The translations under genes and the position numbers were made by a program. The notes below the pieces were generated by a model that was not told the DNA's origin, did no database searches, and worked only from the letters and a program-made list of their open reading frames with translations. Below are positions 9,221 through 21,014 of a DNA stretch of 64,000 bases, piece by piece. The stretch lies in assembly GCF_963169125.1 (NCBI RefSeq), contig NC_084793.1, forward strand, positions 230,952,360 through 231,016,359, written 5' to 3'. How positions within the stretch are numbered: position 1 is the stretch's first letter; every line of letters begins with the position of its first letter. This stretch comes from Humulus lupulus (Eukaryota > Streptophyta > Magnoliopsida > Rosales > Cannabaceae).

Positions 9221-10392
9221 TTACTGATAGTAACGGCGGAGGTGCTCCGTGTTCCAGGCGCGCGGGACTTTAGATCCGTCGAGTCTCTTTAAGTGATACG
9301 TCCCATGGCCCACTTTTTCTTGGACTTCATAGGGGCCTTCCCAGTTGGGTCCGAGGGCTCCCACTCCCGGATCCTGCGTTGCAGGAAATACTCTCCGTAG
9401 GACAAGGTCCCCAACTTCGACTGTACGGCTCTTGACTCTTGAGTTGAAGTGTCGGGCTATCTTGCCTTGGTACATTTTGAGTTGGACCTGTGACTGCTCC
9501 CGGAGCTCTTCGATCATGTCCAGGGACTCCTGGAGAAGGGCGTGGTTCCGGGTAGGGTCGTAGGTGTCCTGCCTGTGAGAGGTGATCATAGTTTCTACTG
9601 GGATGACGGCCTCACAACAGAAGGTCATGGAGTAAGGTGTGTGCCCTGTCAAAGTTCTCTCTGTTGTGCGATAGGCCCAAAGTACTCGCGGGAGCTCTTC
9701 CGGCCAGTGAGCCTTGCATGCTTGGAGTTTTTTCTTCAACGTGGTCTTTAAAATTTTGTTCACTGCCTCCACTTGCCCATTAGCTTGAGGTCTAGCGACT
9801 GCGGAAAAGCTTTTGATGATTCCATGCGAAGCACAGAAGTTCGTGAAATGTTCACTATCAAATTGCTTCCCGTTGTCGGACACAATTTTACGTGGAAGCC
9901 CGAAACGGCACACTATATTCTTGATGACAAAGTCCAGTGCTTTCTTAGACGTGACCGTGTTCATAGGTTCTGCTTCAGCCCATTTGGTGAAGTAGTCTAC
10001 CCCGACTATGGCATACTTCACTCCACCCTTTCCAGTTGGAAGGGAACCTACTAGGTCAATGCCCCAAACGGCGAACGGCCAAGGGCTGGTCATTAAGGTA
10101 ATTTCTGTAGGCGGCGCTCGCGGAACCTTGGCGTACCTCTGGCACTGCTCACATTTTCTGACATAATCCACACAATCCTTCTTCATGGTGGGCCAGAAGT
10201 ATCCTTGACGAAGGATCTTTTTGGAGAGGCTCAGCCCGGAGGTATGGTCGCCACAGAAGCCTCCGTGAATCTCATGGATGATGGTGCTGATTTCGGTTCC
10301 GGCAACACACCTAAGGAAGGGTATGGACAACCCCCTGCGGTAAAGCTTTCCATCCATAACCACGTATCGGGGAGCTTGATTTGGAGCTTTCC
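9221..10392 (-). CDS. pol: Integrase of the Tat element
   Basis: This part of pol inserts the cDNA copy into the genome. The N-terminal zinc-binding HHCC motif is complete (HEIHGG ... CEQC), followed by the catalytic core with its three acidic residues: Asp in GIDLVG, Asp in VSDNGKQF, Glu in NGQVEAVNK. The C-terminal part has the GPY-like module ([12 protein letters not shown]) and ends in LRRYYQ. There is no chromodomain, as expected for Tat. It is open for at least 380 residues. It is joined to the RNase H part by an apparent one-base loss near 10392, so it would not be made from the present gag-pol without a frameshift. Confidence 0.93.
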
Positions 10393-12771
10393 TGCGTCAG
10401 CTTTATCAGTGGGGAGCTCTCCGGTGGTGAGAAATCTGAGGATGGGTCCTATCCAGGAATGGGAATGGTCGATGATGGCATTTACCCTCTGTGTCTCAGT
10501 ACTAGGTGCTTCTAAGTGCCCGATGGGCACTAGGCCATATTGTTCAATCTCCGGGTCTGTTGCAAGCTTGGCCAGTGTGTCCGCGAGTGAATTCTGGTCC
10601 CGAGGGACCTGGCGGATTTGGTAGCCTTTGAAATGCTGCAGGAGGCTGCGGGAGAGAGACACGTAAGCAGCCATTTTTTCGCCTTTCGTCTGGTATTCTC
10701 CGGATATTTGGTTTACCACAAGTAGGGAGTCGCTGTATACTTCGATTTTTTGGGCTCCGACTTCTCTGGCCAGTTGTAATCCAGCTAGCATGGCTTCGTG
10801 TTCTGCCTCGTTGTTGGATGCTGGGAACGCGAAACGGATGGCGCTCTGGAGCTGATGTCCTTGGGGAGAAATTAGGATAACACCTGCCCCAACTCCTTTT
10901 TCATTTGAGGCTCCGTCTACATAGACCTTCCATGTGGGAAGTTCCGGGACAGGATCTTCCGGGAGGTCATTCATTCCTGAGCATTCCACAATAAAGTCCG
11001 CGAGAGCTTGACCTTTTATGGAAACACGTGGCTGGTAGTGGATGTCAAACTGGCTCAGTTCCATGGCCCATTTAAGTAATCTGCCAGAAGACTCGGGCTT
11101 CTGCAGGACTTGCCGGAGAGGGTGGTTGGTGAGTACTCTGATGGTGTGCGCTTGGAAATAGGGCCTTAGCTTCCGAAAAGCGATTAGCAAGCAGAGGGAG
11201 AGTTTTTCGATCATTATATATCTGGACTCGGCGTCCAGTAACCTCTTGCTCACGTAATACACAGGGAGTTGGAGACGGCCGTCTTCCCGGACGAGAGCAG
11301 CACTTACGGCATGCTTTGTCACAGCTAAGTACAAGAACAACGCCTCTCCTTCGACAGGTTTGGACAGAATGGGAGCTCGAGTTAGATGTTCCTTGAGGTG
11401 TTGGAAGGCTGCTTCGCATTCGGGGGTCCACTCGAACTTCTTGTTTCCTCGCAACACATTGAAGAAGGGGACACATTTGTCAGTGGCCTTAGATACGAAG
11501 CGGCTGAGAGCAGCTATCCTTCCGGTAACGCTTTGGACATCCCTATGCTTTCGGGGAGAAGGCATATCTATGAACGCTTTAATTTTCTCAGGGTTGGCCT
11601 CCACTCCGCGGGAGCTGACAATGAAACCGAGGAACTTCCCAGACGAGACCCCGAAAGTACATTTCTTCGGATTCAATTTCATTCCGTACTTTCGGATCAC
11701 GGCGAAAGCTTCCTCAAGGTCGTCACTGTGGTCCCCGGAGGTCTTGGATTTCACCAACATGTCGTCTACATACACCTCCATGTTCCTCCCCAGCTGATCC
11801 TTGAACATTTTGTTTACTAGACGCTGGTATGTCGCCCCAGCATTCTTCAAACCGAATGGCATGACCACGTAACAGTAGACACCCTTGTCCGTGAGGAAGC
11901 TGTTGTGTTCCTGGTCCGCGACATGCATCTTGATCTGGTTGTATCCGGAGTATGCATCCATGAAGGATAAGAGTTCATACCCGGAAGTAGCGTCTACCAT
12001 CTGATCGATTCGCGGAAGAGGGAAACAGTCTTTTGGGCAGGCTTTGTTCAGGTCCGTGAAGTCAATACACATTCTCCAGGATCCATCAGGTTTCGAGACC
12101 AGAACCGGGTTGGCCAACCACACAGGATAGAGTGACTCCTGGAGAAAGCCTATGGACATCAGCTTGTCCACTTCGGCTTTGACTGCTTCGGCCCTTACTG
12201 GGTCTAACGGCCTCCTCTTTTGGCGAACTGGAGTTGCAGATGGGTCTATGTTGAGTGCGTGGCACGCAACATTAGGATTAATCCCCGTCATATCAGCGTG
12301 GCACCATGCCAGGAAATCCTGATTATTCTTCACAGTGGCCACGATCTTTTCTCGAATGGCCGATGGAAGGTTTTTCCCCACCTGAATGACTTTGGTGGGA
12401 TCTTCCGAGTTGAGGATCACCTCTTCGACTTCCTCCATCGGCTCTATCGCCCTCTCGACCCCCACTCTAGGGTCGAGTTCGTCAACGTATGCCCCTTGGG
12501 GACCCCCAGTCTCTGGTAAATCCTCTGCCAAAGGTGTGGCAACAATCGCCTCCTGGACCGTGTAGACGGATCGGACGGAGACGTTATAACATCTTCGTGC
12601 ACTTCGTTGGTCTCCCCGGAGGGTGCCGATGCGCCCGTCGTCGCATGGAAACTTCAAGCATAAGTGGCGTATCGAGGTTATGGCCCCAACATCGATTAGG
12701 ATCGGTCGGCCTAGGATGGCATTATACGCCGTGGGGCAGTCGACCACCACGAATGTGCAGTGCTTGAAGGC
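10393..12771 (-). CDS. pol: Reverse transcriptase and double RNase H of the Tat element
   Basis: This continues in frame from the protease after a single TGA. RT (residues about 180-400 counted from 12750) carries [11 protein letters not shown], the [13 protein letters not shown] block and the catalytic YVDDML near 11765. A gypsy-type RNase H follows (residues about 450-590, ending QALADFIVE). After a short linker comes a second RNase H (about 605-735) with [16 protein letters not shown] and [10 protein letters not shown], which holds the D-E-D acidic residues. The dual arrangement is a known Tat trait. The frame is lost near 10392, just before integrase. Confidence 0.93.
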
Positions 12772-15471
12772 TCAAGCGTCGCTGTCTCCTCTGAGGGTGA
12801 CTGGAAGTTGAATTTTTCCTAAGGGCATGAGTGCATCCCCATTGAACCCCTGAAGCTGGATGGGGCATGGGATCAGATCTATCTCGGTTAATCCGATCGC
12901 GTGGAAGGCAGCTTTGAAGAGGATGTTGACGGAGCTTCCATTATCGACTAGGATCCGTGACACCTTCTTATTGGCGATCTGGGCTTCCACGACGAGGGGA
13001 TCGTTGTGGGGGAAGTGCACATGTCGGGCTTCGTCTTCCGTGAAGGTGATGGGAAGATCCATCATTCGGGGACGCTGAGCAGGTGACTGAACCAAGGCGC
13101 ACATCTCCCCGGTGTGTTCTAACTCCCTCAAGTACCTTTTCTGGGAGTTGCGGGTGCTTCCGACAAGGTGCGGTCCTCCAGAAATGGTGGCCACGTGTTC
13201 GTCAACGGGTGGCAGAGCAAGGCCAGGCGGATATGGCTTTCCGGGTCCTGGAGTCAACATGGCAATGGGTGCCGGAGAGGTCGGAGCAGGAAGCGCTGGG
13301 AACTGAGATCCAGGAGCTTGGGGGTGACCGGCTCCAGGAGCGCTAGTGGTCCCCCTCTGTCCCGGAGAGTACGCAGCTCCGTGAACTACTCCCTGTCCGG
13401 GATAGATTATGGGTATCCTCACCCACTGACCGAGGTGTCCCGCTCTTGCCAGGGACTCGATCTCATCCTTCAGCTGAAGGCATTCGTTTGTGGTGTGCCC
13501 CACGTCTCCGTGGAACTCACACCTCTTATTGGAGTCTCGCGGACGCCTTCCTCTGTGAGACACTTTCGGGGGCTTCCGGTAGTTGACCATATTACAGGTC
13601 GCCCGATAGACGTTCTCTCGCGAGTCTATCAAACTGGTGTAATTCGTGAACTTGGGCTCATAGTTCTTCCGGGGTTTCTTTGAATGGTCCCCCCGGTTGG
13701 AGTTTCTTCCGCCTCGTTTATTCCGCGATTGGCTCAGATTTTGTTCTGGGCCTTCCGCTTGCGGTTGCGACGGGCCGGGAGCGATACTACATCCGGTTGG
13801 TACAGCTCCGTACCCAGAGAAATGGGTTTGACTCGGCATCTGAGCAGACGCGGAAGGTCCATACACGCTTGGAGTGAACTGGGCTCCTAGAAGCGTGAGG
13901 GCTGGTGCGGGAGCTTGCGAAGCAAAGCTCGGTGCAGTCACGGAGGGCGTCGGAGCTGGGGGAACTCCAAAGGCCTGTTGGTAGGCATCTTCAAGGTTGA
14001 TGATTCCTTGAGCTTTTGATATGAATTCGGACAGAGTTTCTGCTCGCCTCCTTTGCATTTCTCCCCATAGCAGGGAGCCGACAGTAAGCCCCGATTGAAG
14101 GGCGATCAGCTTCATGTCATCGCTGACCTTGGTCTTAGCAGCAGCTTCCATCATTCTTTGAATGAAAGCTTTGATGCTCTCATTGGGTAGCTGCTTGATG
14201 TTGGTTAAAGAACCAACCTCCATGTCGTGGTCCCGGGCAGCAATGAACTGCCTCCTGAATGCGGACTGTAGCTCCTTCCAACTGTGGATGGATCCGGGAG
14301 CTAATATTTTCCACCAGTCTTCCGCGGACTTGGTAAGGGTGAGTGAGAAGCACATGCATTTGGCATCATCACTGACGCGCGCCACTTGCATCATCTTGTT
14401 GTATTTAGCTAGATGGGTGCGCGGGTCTGTCCTCCCCTCATATAATTCTATGTGAGGCATTTTGAAGTTCTCTGGGATGGGCGTTTCCGCGATCCTCCGA
14501 ATACATGGTTCCGGGTCTTCTTCCTCAGAGTCTGACAGGGCCCCACTTTGCTTCCGGACCAGCTTGGTCAAGGCAGCGATCTGTTCCTCGAGCCTCTTTG
14601 TATCGCTCTCCGGGAGGTCACGTCCCTGGAGCTTGTCGTTGAGATGATTTCGCAGGTCATCTCCGCGAGGCCGGGCCTTTTCTCCTTTGGCCTTTTCGTA
14701 CTTGGCCTCCAACCTTTTCCTTAGGTCCACCGTGGACCAGCTATCTTCGGAGTGCGTGTCCGCAGCCCGACCGTCCTGGTTGATGGAATCACTGGGGCGG
14801 TTGTTCCTTCCCCTAGGCCTGGGTGCCTTAGCACCGGGCCCTTTAGGCATAGAGTGCCCCCTTGGGGCTGAAGGACGTCTGGGTTTAGAAGCGCCAGAGA
14901 CCTTCTGCGCGCGGGGGGGGCAGTCGGCCTGGTGATTCACGCCTTTAGGAGGTGCAGGGGCGTTAGTGCGCACAGGCTCCCCAACTTTTTCTTTGCCCTT
15001 GTTAGGGGCGGCTTTGGATGGTCCAGTAGCGGCGGGATCCGGCATGGTGGCATCAGCACCACCTAAAACAGAGGCGTCCTCGTTCGAGTCACCTAGATCT
15101 CCGAACTTACTTTGGAGGCGCTCCATCATGCGCTGCATTTTTCCGGAGACGCGCTCCTACTCAGCGAGCTTGGCCTTAGTGGCCACCAGTTCTTCGGCTA
15201 CTTGGACCAGTTCTGGATCCTTCTCGTAGTAGTAGCCGTCTTTGTAGTAACCGTCTCGGACATACTCTTCTTCGTTTTCTAAGTATGTCGTATCTTCAGT
15301 ACTGACCCGATCCTGGCGGGATGTCGGGTCTTCACCTTGGTAGTCCGAGTCGTGGGTACTTTCTCCTTCGGTCTGGGCTGCCGAGGGTTCGTTTTGTACC
15401 GCATCTTCCATCATAGTATCGGGGTTGACCTTAGCATTTTTGTCAACCGCAGATTTTCTCGTAGTCACCAT
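12772..15471 (-). pseudogene. gag: Gag-protease of the Tat element (two nonsense breaks)
   Basis: The frame starts at ATG 15471 and runs to 12772, broken by TAG at 15157-15159 (relatives would have Gln) and by TGA at 12772-12774 (probably a former CGA). The N-terminus is acidic. Then come a Pro/Arg/Lys-rich basic region, the gag domain (roughly 14480-13980; [13 protein letters not shown], then SAEDWW), a Pro/Ala/Ser-rich segment holding the SFASQAPAP motif shared with the minisatellite, and a knuckle C-x2-H-x4-H-x4-C. The retropepsin domain has its active site at VDNGSS. The first stop leaves a 104-residue leader peptide. Reinitiation at 15138 would still give most of gag. Confidence 0.9.
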
Positions 15472-15514
15472 CTTTTCAGTACGCAGAAAAAGAGCTGACT
15501 AACAACTCCCTACA

Positions 15515-15533
15515 GCTCTCAATGAAAGCACCA
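15515..15533 (-). other. Primer-binding site of the Tat element
   Basis: Three bases inside the 5' LTR edge the minus strand reads TGGTGCTTTCATTGAGAGC. It begins with TGG, as a PBS complementary to a tRNA CCA end should. I do not assign the tRNA. It is clearly not the initiator-Met type used by the other elements here. Confidence 0.75.
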
Positions 15534-15536
15534 AAA

Positions 15537-16426
15537 TGTTTACCGAGTTTTTCGGAAACGAATACAAACAAAATAATAAAAAGATAAGAACCGTAGAAGT
15601 GCAGAAATATAAATAGACAAATAGGTTTTTTACGTGGTTCAGGCGTTAACGAGCCCTAGTCCACGAGTCGATGTTATTATACTTGTAGAGAATTACAGTA
15701 AAATGCCTGGTGTACAAGAACCTCACAAACTCACAGTGTTTCTCTCGAGTTCTCTAGAAGAAGACGAAGCTAGAGGGATTTTAGCAGAGTTCTTGCTATG
15801 TAATGTGTTCTTCCCCCCTCCCTATTGCAAAATGAGGAGGTCTTTATAGCTAGAGTTTTGGATTAGGGTTTTACTTTGCCCCCCTGAGTCTTAATTACAC
15901 CAGCCATAAACAGGGGATACAATTACCGTAGTCGCCTGGCTACCAGGCTCTATGTGGGTATATTTACATGAAAATATGGGGAATGCTCAAAGGCAGCTGT
16001 CTTTTCCAGGCTGTCAGCGGAACAGTAGGCGAAATGGTACTTTTAGGCGTGCTGGGATGTGTGCGGCCTCGACCTGTCGGGCGTGTCAGGCGGGATCCTG
16101 TGTCAGGTGGATATCATTCCAACTATGCCTTCTCCATGACTCGACCGCTTGGTCTTCTTCCGTGCGATGCACGGAACTGTATCCACGAAGGTAAATTGAA
16201 GAGCTTCTCCTGGAAGGACCTTCCCCGAAGGATATCCCTTCGGGAGTCCGGGAGAATTAATGAGCTTCCGCGTCGCGGTTGCTTGAAAGAGTATGCTGGA
16301 CACTAAACGGGAGAGGCGGAGCCTTTCTGTCCATCCGCGAGCTCTGGTCTCCTTTCGTGAAAGACTTTGATAATTCTGGTTCCCCGAGACTATCCATCTA
16401 AACGCTATCCGGAAATCTGGATAACA
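15537..16426 (-). mobile_element. Tat element 5' LTR
   Basis: 890 bp, TG...CA, partner of 1859-2748. By eye the two differ at 18 sites with no length change. If a grass-like rate of about 1.3e-8 per site per year applied (an assumption), the insertion would be a little under one million years old. Confidence 0.95.
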
Positions 16427-16431
16427 TATAC
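16427..16431. other. Target-site duplication TATAC of the Tat element (right)
   Basis: It matches 1854-1858 exactly and follows the CA end of the 5' LTR. Confidence 0.95.
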
Positions 16432-17701
16432 ATATCATAGCATAAAACATATAATAGCATAAGTATATAAAAATATATAATCTATCCTATTTTCCTTACA
16501 AAAAACCGGGATATTTGGGAACAAGAACGGGATTTGAAACACTCCTAAAACCAACAGTAAGAATGGTGAGTTTCTAAAGAAAAAGAGATGAAAAAGAAAA
16601 CTAAATCATCTGAGTAGAAACTTACCAAAAAGAACCTTAAGTTCTAAGAACCTAAACACCTAATCAACAATCATAAACAAGAGTTAGGATCTGAAAGAAA
16701 ACTAAAGAACTATGAAAAACTGAACTTAAGGATAAGAATACCTTGAATGATCTTACGAGTTGATCTATACCTCGATACCAAAATAACTCTATATATCACT
16801 TCCCAAGTGTTTAGAAAAGCTTAGAATGATAAAGCTTTTAACCCAAAAACCCAAGTGTTTCTCTCTATAGTAACCTTAGCAACTTGGAGGCTCTGAAGAA
16901 TGCTTGAAGAATGAAGAAAATGGTTGAGCACTAGGTCCTATTTATAGAGTTCAAGGAGTGAAACTAACCCCTTTTTAATTTGAATAAATAAACAAATATA
17001 AAATGAAAAAGATTTGGTTTTCGTTCAACAGATGCCCAGAACTCGGTCAAAATCGTTCAAAGGTAGGTCTAAGTGGTTAAGGCTATTTTAAAATTTAAAA
17101 CCACAAACTTCCAAAAATGTGAGTTGGAGTCGATATATCGCCCCCTACAGGCGATATATCGCCTCCCCCATATTTCTGAGCCCGTTTGTTCGTTCGTGCA
17201 AAGTTGACGTGTTTTTCGTATCTTCCGTAGGCGATATATCAGCCCTTATAGCTGCAATATATCGGCATACGTTGATATATCAAACACGAATTTGCACTTT
17301 TTCAGCATAGTTTGAATTGAGTAAACAGCTTTGGCTGAATCAAAACGTGTTCCTAACAGTTGCTGGAAGGTTGTTGAGCTTCTAGATCTTTCTTTTAATT
17401 AAATTATTTATCAAAAATACTTAAATCCTTAATAGACATGATTATGACAAGTGCCATGCTCTTAATAATTATATCTAAACCTTAGGTTATAATAAATAAT
17501 ATTTCTAAGACCAACAATATTAATTAAACCTTATGTTATAATTAATATTTATAAAATATAGATTAAACTTATAAAATCTATAACTGTTGCTATGAGTTTC
17601 CAACTAAGTCCCGGCTTGAACCAAAATCCACGGAAACTAACATACTACAAACTATGCTAACTACTACTACTATCTAGCTAAGTAAAATCTGGGACACTAC
17701 A
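16432..17701 (-). mobile_element. Element A 5' LTR, outer part
   Basis: This continues the LTR broken at 1858 and ends ...GGGACACTACA at 17701, so in element sense the LTR starts TGTAGTGTCCC. It is non-coding. It includes several TTACC (splice-donor-like on the minus strand) words and the palindromic box at 17130-17283. Confidence 0.85.
17130..17283. repeat. Palindromic box GGCGATATATCGCC in LTR A
   Basis: Five copies of a (G)CGATATATCGC-like palindrome stand at 17130, 17150, 17230, 17254 and 17271. The first two are near-perfect self-complementary words and the last two have drifted. Other LTRs in the window carry different palindromes in their corresponding halves. Confidence 0.8.
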
Positions 17702-19861
17702 GAGGGAAATTGCTAGAAGAATTGAAGTATTTGGGAGTAGGGGTGAACATTTGACCCGAAAAACCCGCAAACCCGCCCGATCCGCAGCCCGAAAACTCGC
17801 TTTTTGGGAAAACCCGTCGAAATCGGGTTAAATCCGACCCGAACCCGACAAACGTCGGGTCGGGTTTGGGTTTGAAAATTTGTTAGCCTCGGATTCAGGT
17901 TCAAACTTGAAATCCGAAAAAAAAAATGGTATTTTCGAAAAAAAATGGTATTTTTGAAAAAAGTTTTAAAAAATGGTATTTTTGCAAAATTTAGCTTTTC
18001 AGCCCAAAACCCAATAGGCTCAGCCTAACCCAAAATCAAACCTGAAATCTGAAAAAAAAAATGGTATTTTTGAAAAAAAAGTGTAAAAAATGGTATTTTT
18101 GCAAAATTTGGCTTTTCAGCCCAAAACACAAATGGCCCAGCCCAACCCGAATCAAACTCGAACCCGAACCCGAGTAAAACCCGAAGCCCAAAAAAATCCA
18201 AAAATTTAAGATCGATTTCGGAACCATTTTTCTCAACCCGAAACCCGTAAAACCCGAACCCGATGAACCCGAAACCCGAAAATCCGACCCGTGTGCACCC
18301 CTATTTGGGAGGGTTTGGAGCTACCCAAAGCATATCCACACCAGAGATTTCGAAATTCATAGGAGGTAGGGATTATTTTCTCTGTTTTTCATTTCTTCTT
18401 TGAGGTGGTTTTGGTCAATTTTAGGTTAAGGTAAATTTTGAAAGTTTGATGCTTCTAGGGAGTTCTTGGTGTTGTTGTTGGTGTAAACGTGATTGGTAGC
18501 TGTTCTAAGCTTGGGACTGAGTTAAAACTCATAAATTTGACTTGAACTTTCAGATTTGGGTAAGTTTCTTAACCTTTGGCTCCAACTTGTCCAATTTTTG
18601 GTGGTATATTAATATTGGTATTAGGTTGTTAGAATTGTATAGGGCTTGTTGTGGTCATAAACTTTTTGGAAAGTCTGTTTGGGGTCGAATTTCTAGGTGT
18701 GGTATGTAGGGGAATCGTGGAGTTGAGAATTGGGGAAGAAGACATGTGTTCTGGGCTCAATTCGCGTTTCTTGAGACCTAGCGCGAGCGCGCTAGTGTCC
18801 CAAAAGCCATGGTATTTTATTTCAATTTGGGGTTCGTGGCCTTTGGCTCAACCGTGCTGGGGTAGGGCGCGACCGCACCAATACCCCAGTAACCCCAATG
18901 TTTCTATGGGCGCGACCACGCCAAGTGCCCCGAATGTATTTTTTTTTCTTAATTTTGGGAGTAAAGCTCGAGGTCCCAGGAATCTGTTTTGGGGGACCAC
19001 TAGGCGGCTCAGGGGACATTTCCAACGTCCCATTAACCAAGAATAATAATCATAAGATTATGGTCTAGGGTAAAGCTGAGGATTTGGATTCAATCCCTAA
19101 TAAGAGTATGCTTATGTTGTGATTAGATTACTGCAAGGCTCAGGATCGGGATTGTAATTAAGACCGTATCTTCATTTGAACTTTAGGCTTGAGCCACTAT
19201 GATTGAGCATGTTTATAATTCTGTTTTGAAATGTTTGTATGAGCATGAATAATTGTGCTTTACATAGTTGAGTTATGTATGCAATGTATGCCTGTTTATA
19301 CCTGGAAGTGTGGTATTCAATGGTACGACCCTATGGCCGCTTAAAAATAGACTGGAGCATGAGTTACACTTGTCCGACTCTATATCTATCTGAACGAAGC
19401 AAGTGTTGTACACACTTGGGTGGCCTTATGGTCGCATAAATAAATTGAATATTGTTGAGCGTTGTTTATAATTATTAAGCAAGGTATTTATAATTTTAAT
19501 CTGTTGATTGTCTGTATGCTTGATTGAGTTTTCTTGTTGGGCCTATGATCACGAGTGCTACATGGTGCAGGTAAGAGCAAGGGGAAGTTGGACCAGCAAT
19601 GAGTTGGAGTGCTTTGGGGGCGACGTGTACATAGGCAGCCTGCTCGACTGCCACGGCCCAGACTTCTTTTGGAGAGTTATGGTTTAGAAGACTTGCCACT
19701 TAGGACGGCTGTCATGTACTTTGTTTGTTTTCCCTTGTATAAATTATAAATCTTTTAGGATCCCATGTATATACCAAATCCTTTAATGAAAAGTAGCAAT
19801 CGTTTGACCAAAAACTTTATCCTAACTTTTTAATTAACCCTAACTACACGTTTTAATCCAA
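17702..19861 (+). mobile_element. Truncated LTR J (Tekay-like, plus orientation), carrying a MITE
   Basis: No coding domain is present. The stretch near 19545-19680 (TGGTGCAGGTAAGAGC and then GGCGACGTGTACATAGGC) matches the conserved block of the LTRs of B, E and G in plus orientation, so this is the 3' half of a related LTR. GC-rich words GCGCGAGCGCGC and GGCGCGACC near 18780-18920 form its palindromic box. Its left end is lost at the edge of LTR A. Its right end fades out near 19861, where a minus-oriented LTR begins. Confidence 0.6.
17738..18303. mobile_element. hAT-type non-autonomous transposon (MITE) with 8-bp TSD
   Basis: It is bounded by the inverted ends TAGGGGTGAACA and (reversed) TAGGGGTGCACA. 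It is flanked by a perfect 8-bp duplication TTTGGGAG at 17730-17737 and 18304-18311. An 8-bp duplication and TAGGGGTG-like ends are typical of hAT transposons. It has no transposase. The arms are made of CCCGAA/CCCGACC words. The centre holds a duplication with a period near 133 bp (starts near 17907 and 18040), with repeated AATGGTATTTTTG words and the phrase CTTTTCAGCCCAAAAC. Confidence 0.9.
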
Positions 19862-21000
19862 ATGACTCTCTTAACGACCCCAAGCCCTTTGAGCCATAGC
19901 CCGCTCAAGTCAAGTTCTAAAGCCCTCTCTGACTGCACCCTACGCCACAGCGTGCCTAATAGGTGCCACGGCCCAAACAACCCAGCAGCCAGCTTCTTCT
20001 CCTTCGTCAAGCTTAAGTCGCGGCGCCTAAGAACAAGGTCGCGGCTCGACTTGGAACTCAGCCTTTTTCCTCTGTTTTTCCCATATAAAATCCCTCCATA
20101 AACCTATCCAAACATATCCAAATCCTAAGAACAAAGTTCCCAATCAACTCAGCAGTCCAAAACCATCAAAACCCAAGTTTCAAACAATTCAAAAACTCAT
20201 CAAAACGTAAAATCCAATTAAAAACTTAAGAAACTTAAGGAAACATAAACTCAAAAAATCAAAGCTTAAATTACATCTGAATATATCTTTTTTCCGCTAA
20301 ACCCTCTGGCTATCAAGCTTCTAATCTTCCCTAGAATCGTTATGACTCTAACCTCGCTTGAATCCGAGCTCTAAAACTTGAGTTTCCTTCGAAAAGAGAA
20401 CGGGAGAGAGAGAGAGAAAGAATACTAAATGTACTTTTCTTTATGTCAGGTTACTTCTAGCGTAAGCAACCTTAAACATATCCCAAGGCTCAGGGTACCC
20501 CAAAAACGTCCCCGGGGGCAAAATAGTCAAAATCCTCATAATTCCCTCATGATCTCACTAACTCCAAATATATCCTTAAATATTTATTCTCATTACCCAA
20601 AAACCTGGTAATGTACTAAATACCAAAAATACCCATTGACTTACCCTGAGTCAAGTATTGGTCCCACTGTGACTTTCCCACTAACTTTCTCCCTAGGATC
20701 GCCTCGTGCTGAGTAACCCAAATATATCCACATAATGATGTGGTCCCACACATATATCATGTATATTCCAAATATACCCGTAATGGGCCAAATTACAAAA
20801 GTTTCCCTTTTAATCAGAAATGCGCTCACATGCATATTTAATACACCTAACACATGCATATCAAGTCATATTATAATATAACTCACATAATCATATAATG
20901 ATACATATATATATCACATAATCACATAATTTCCATAATTTTTCCATCCTGACCCCTTAATCAAGGCCCGAAGCGATATTAGGTAATTTGGGACGTTAGA
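19862..21000 (-). mobile_element. Element C 3' LTR (partial)
   Basis: In minus orientation it matches the inner-to-outer part of LTR E (compare 39470-40488), with the CGCGGCGCC words, the AACCTATCCAAACATATCC stretch and the end TTGGGACGTTAGA (the CA end has become GA). A PPT and pol tail follow it directly. The LTR half nearer its 3' end in element sense is missing at the junction with J. Confidence 0.7.
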
Positions 21001-21014
21001 ACTATCCCCTCCTT
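21001..21014 (-). other. Polypurine tract of element C
   Basis: The minus strand reads GTAAGGAGGGGATAGT next to the LTR edge. The same purine-rich block stands at the 3' LTR of E and G. Confidence 0.75.

Larger units (their letters stand above)
1859..16426 (-). mobile_element. Nearly complete Tat-lineage Ty3/gypsy retrotransposon
   Basis: A 14.57-kb element on the minus strand with two 890-bp LTRs (1859-2748 and 15537-16426), TSD TATAC, PBS, PPT, gag-protease, RT, gypsy-type RNase H, a second RNase H, integrase, and an antisense gene between integrase and the 3' LTR. The double RNase H, the C-x2-H-x4-H-x4-C gag knuckle, the antisense ORF and the absence of a chromodomain are marks of the Tat lineage. 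Coding capacity is broken by two stops and one frameshift in gag-pol, and by three stops and one frameshift in the antisense gene. I counted 18 base differences between the LTRs by eye (about 2%). Confidence 0.95.

Noticed and set aside
11072..12811. Several 90-145 codon plus-strand frames opposite RT and RNase H
   Set aside because: They are shadows of the conserved minus-strand pol and show no known domain.
13083..15229. Plus-strand frames of 60-170 codons opposite gag
   Set aside because: These are shadow frames of the GC-rich gag sequence.
18036..18236. 66-codon minus-strand frame in the MITE
   Set aside because: It derives from the CCCGAA and T-rich repeats. There is no transposase similarity.
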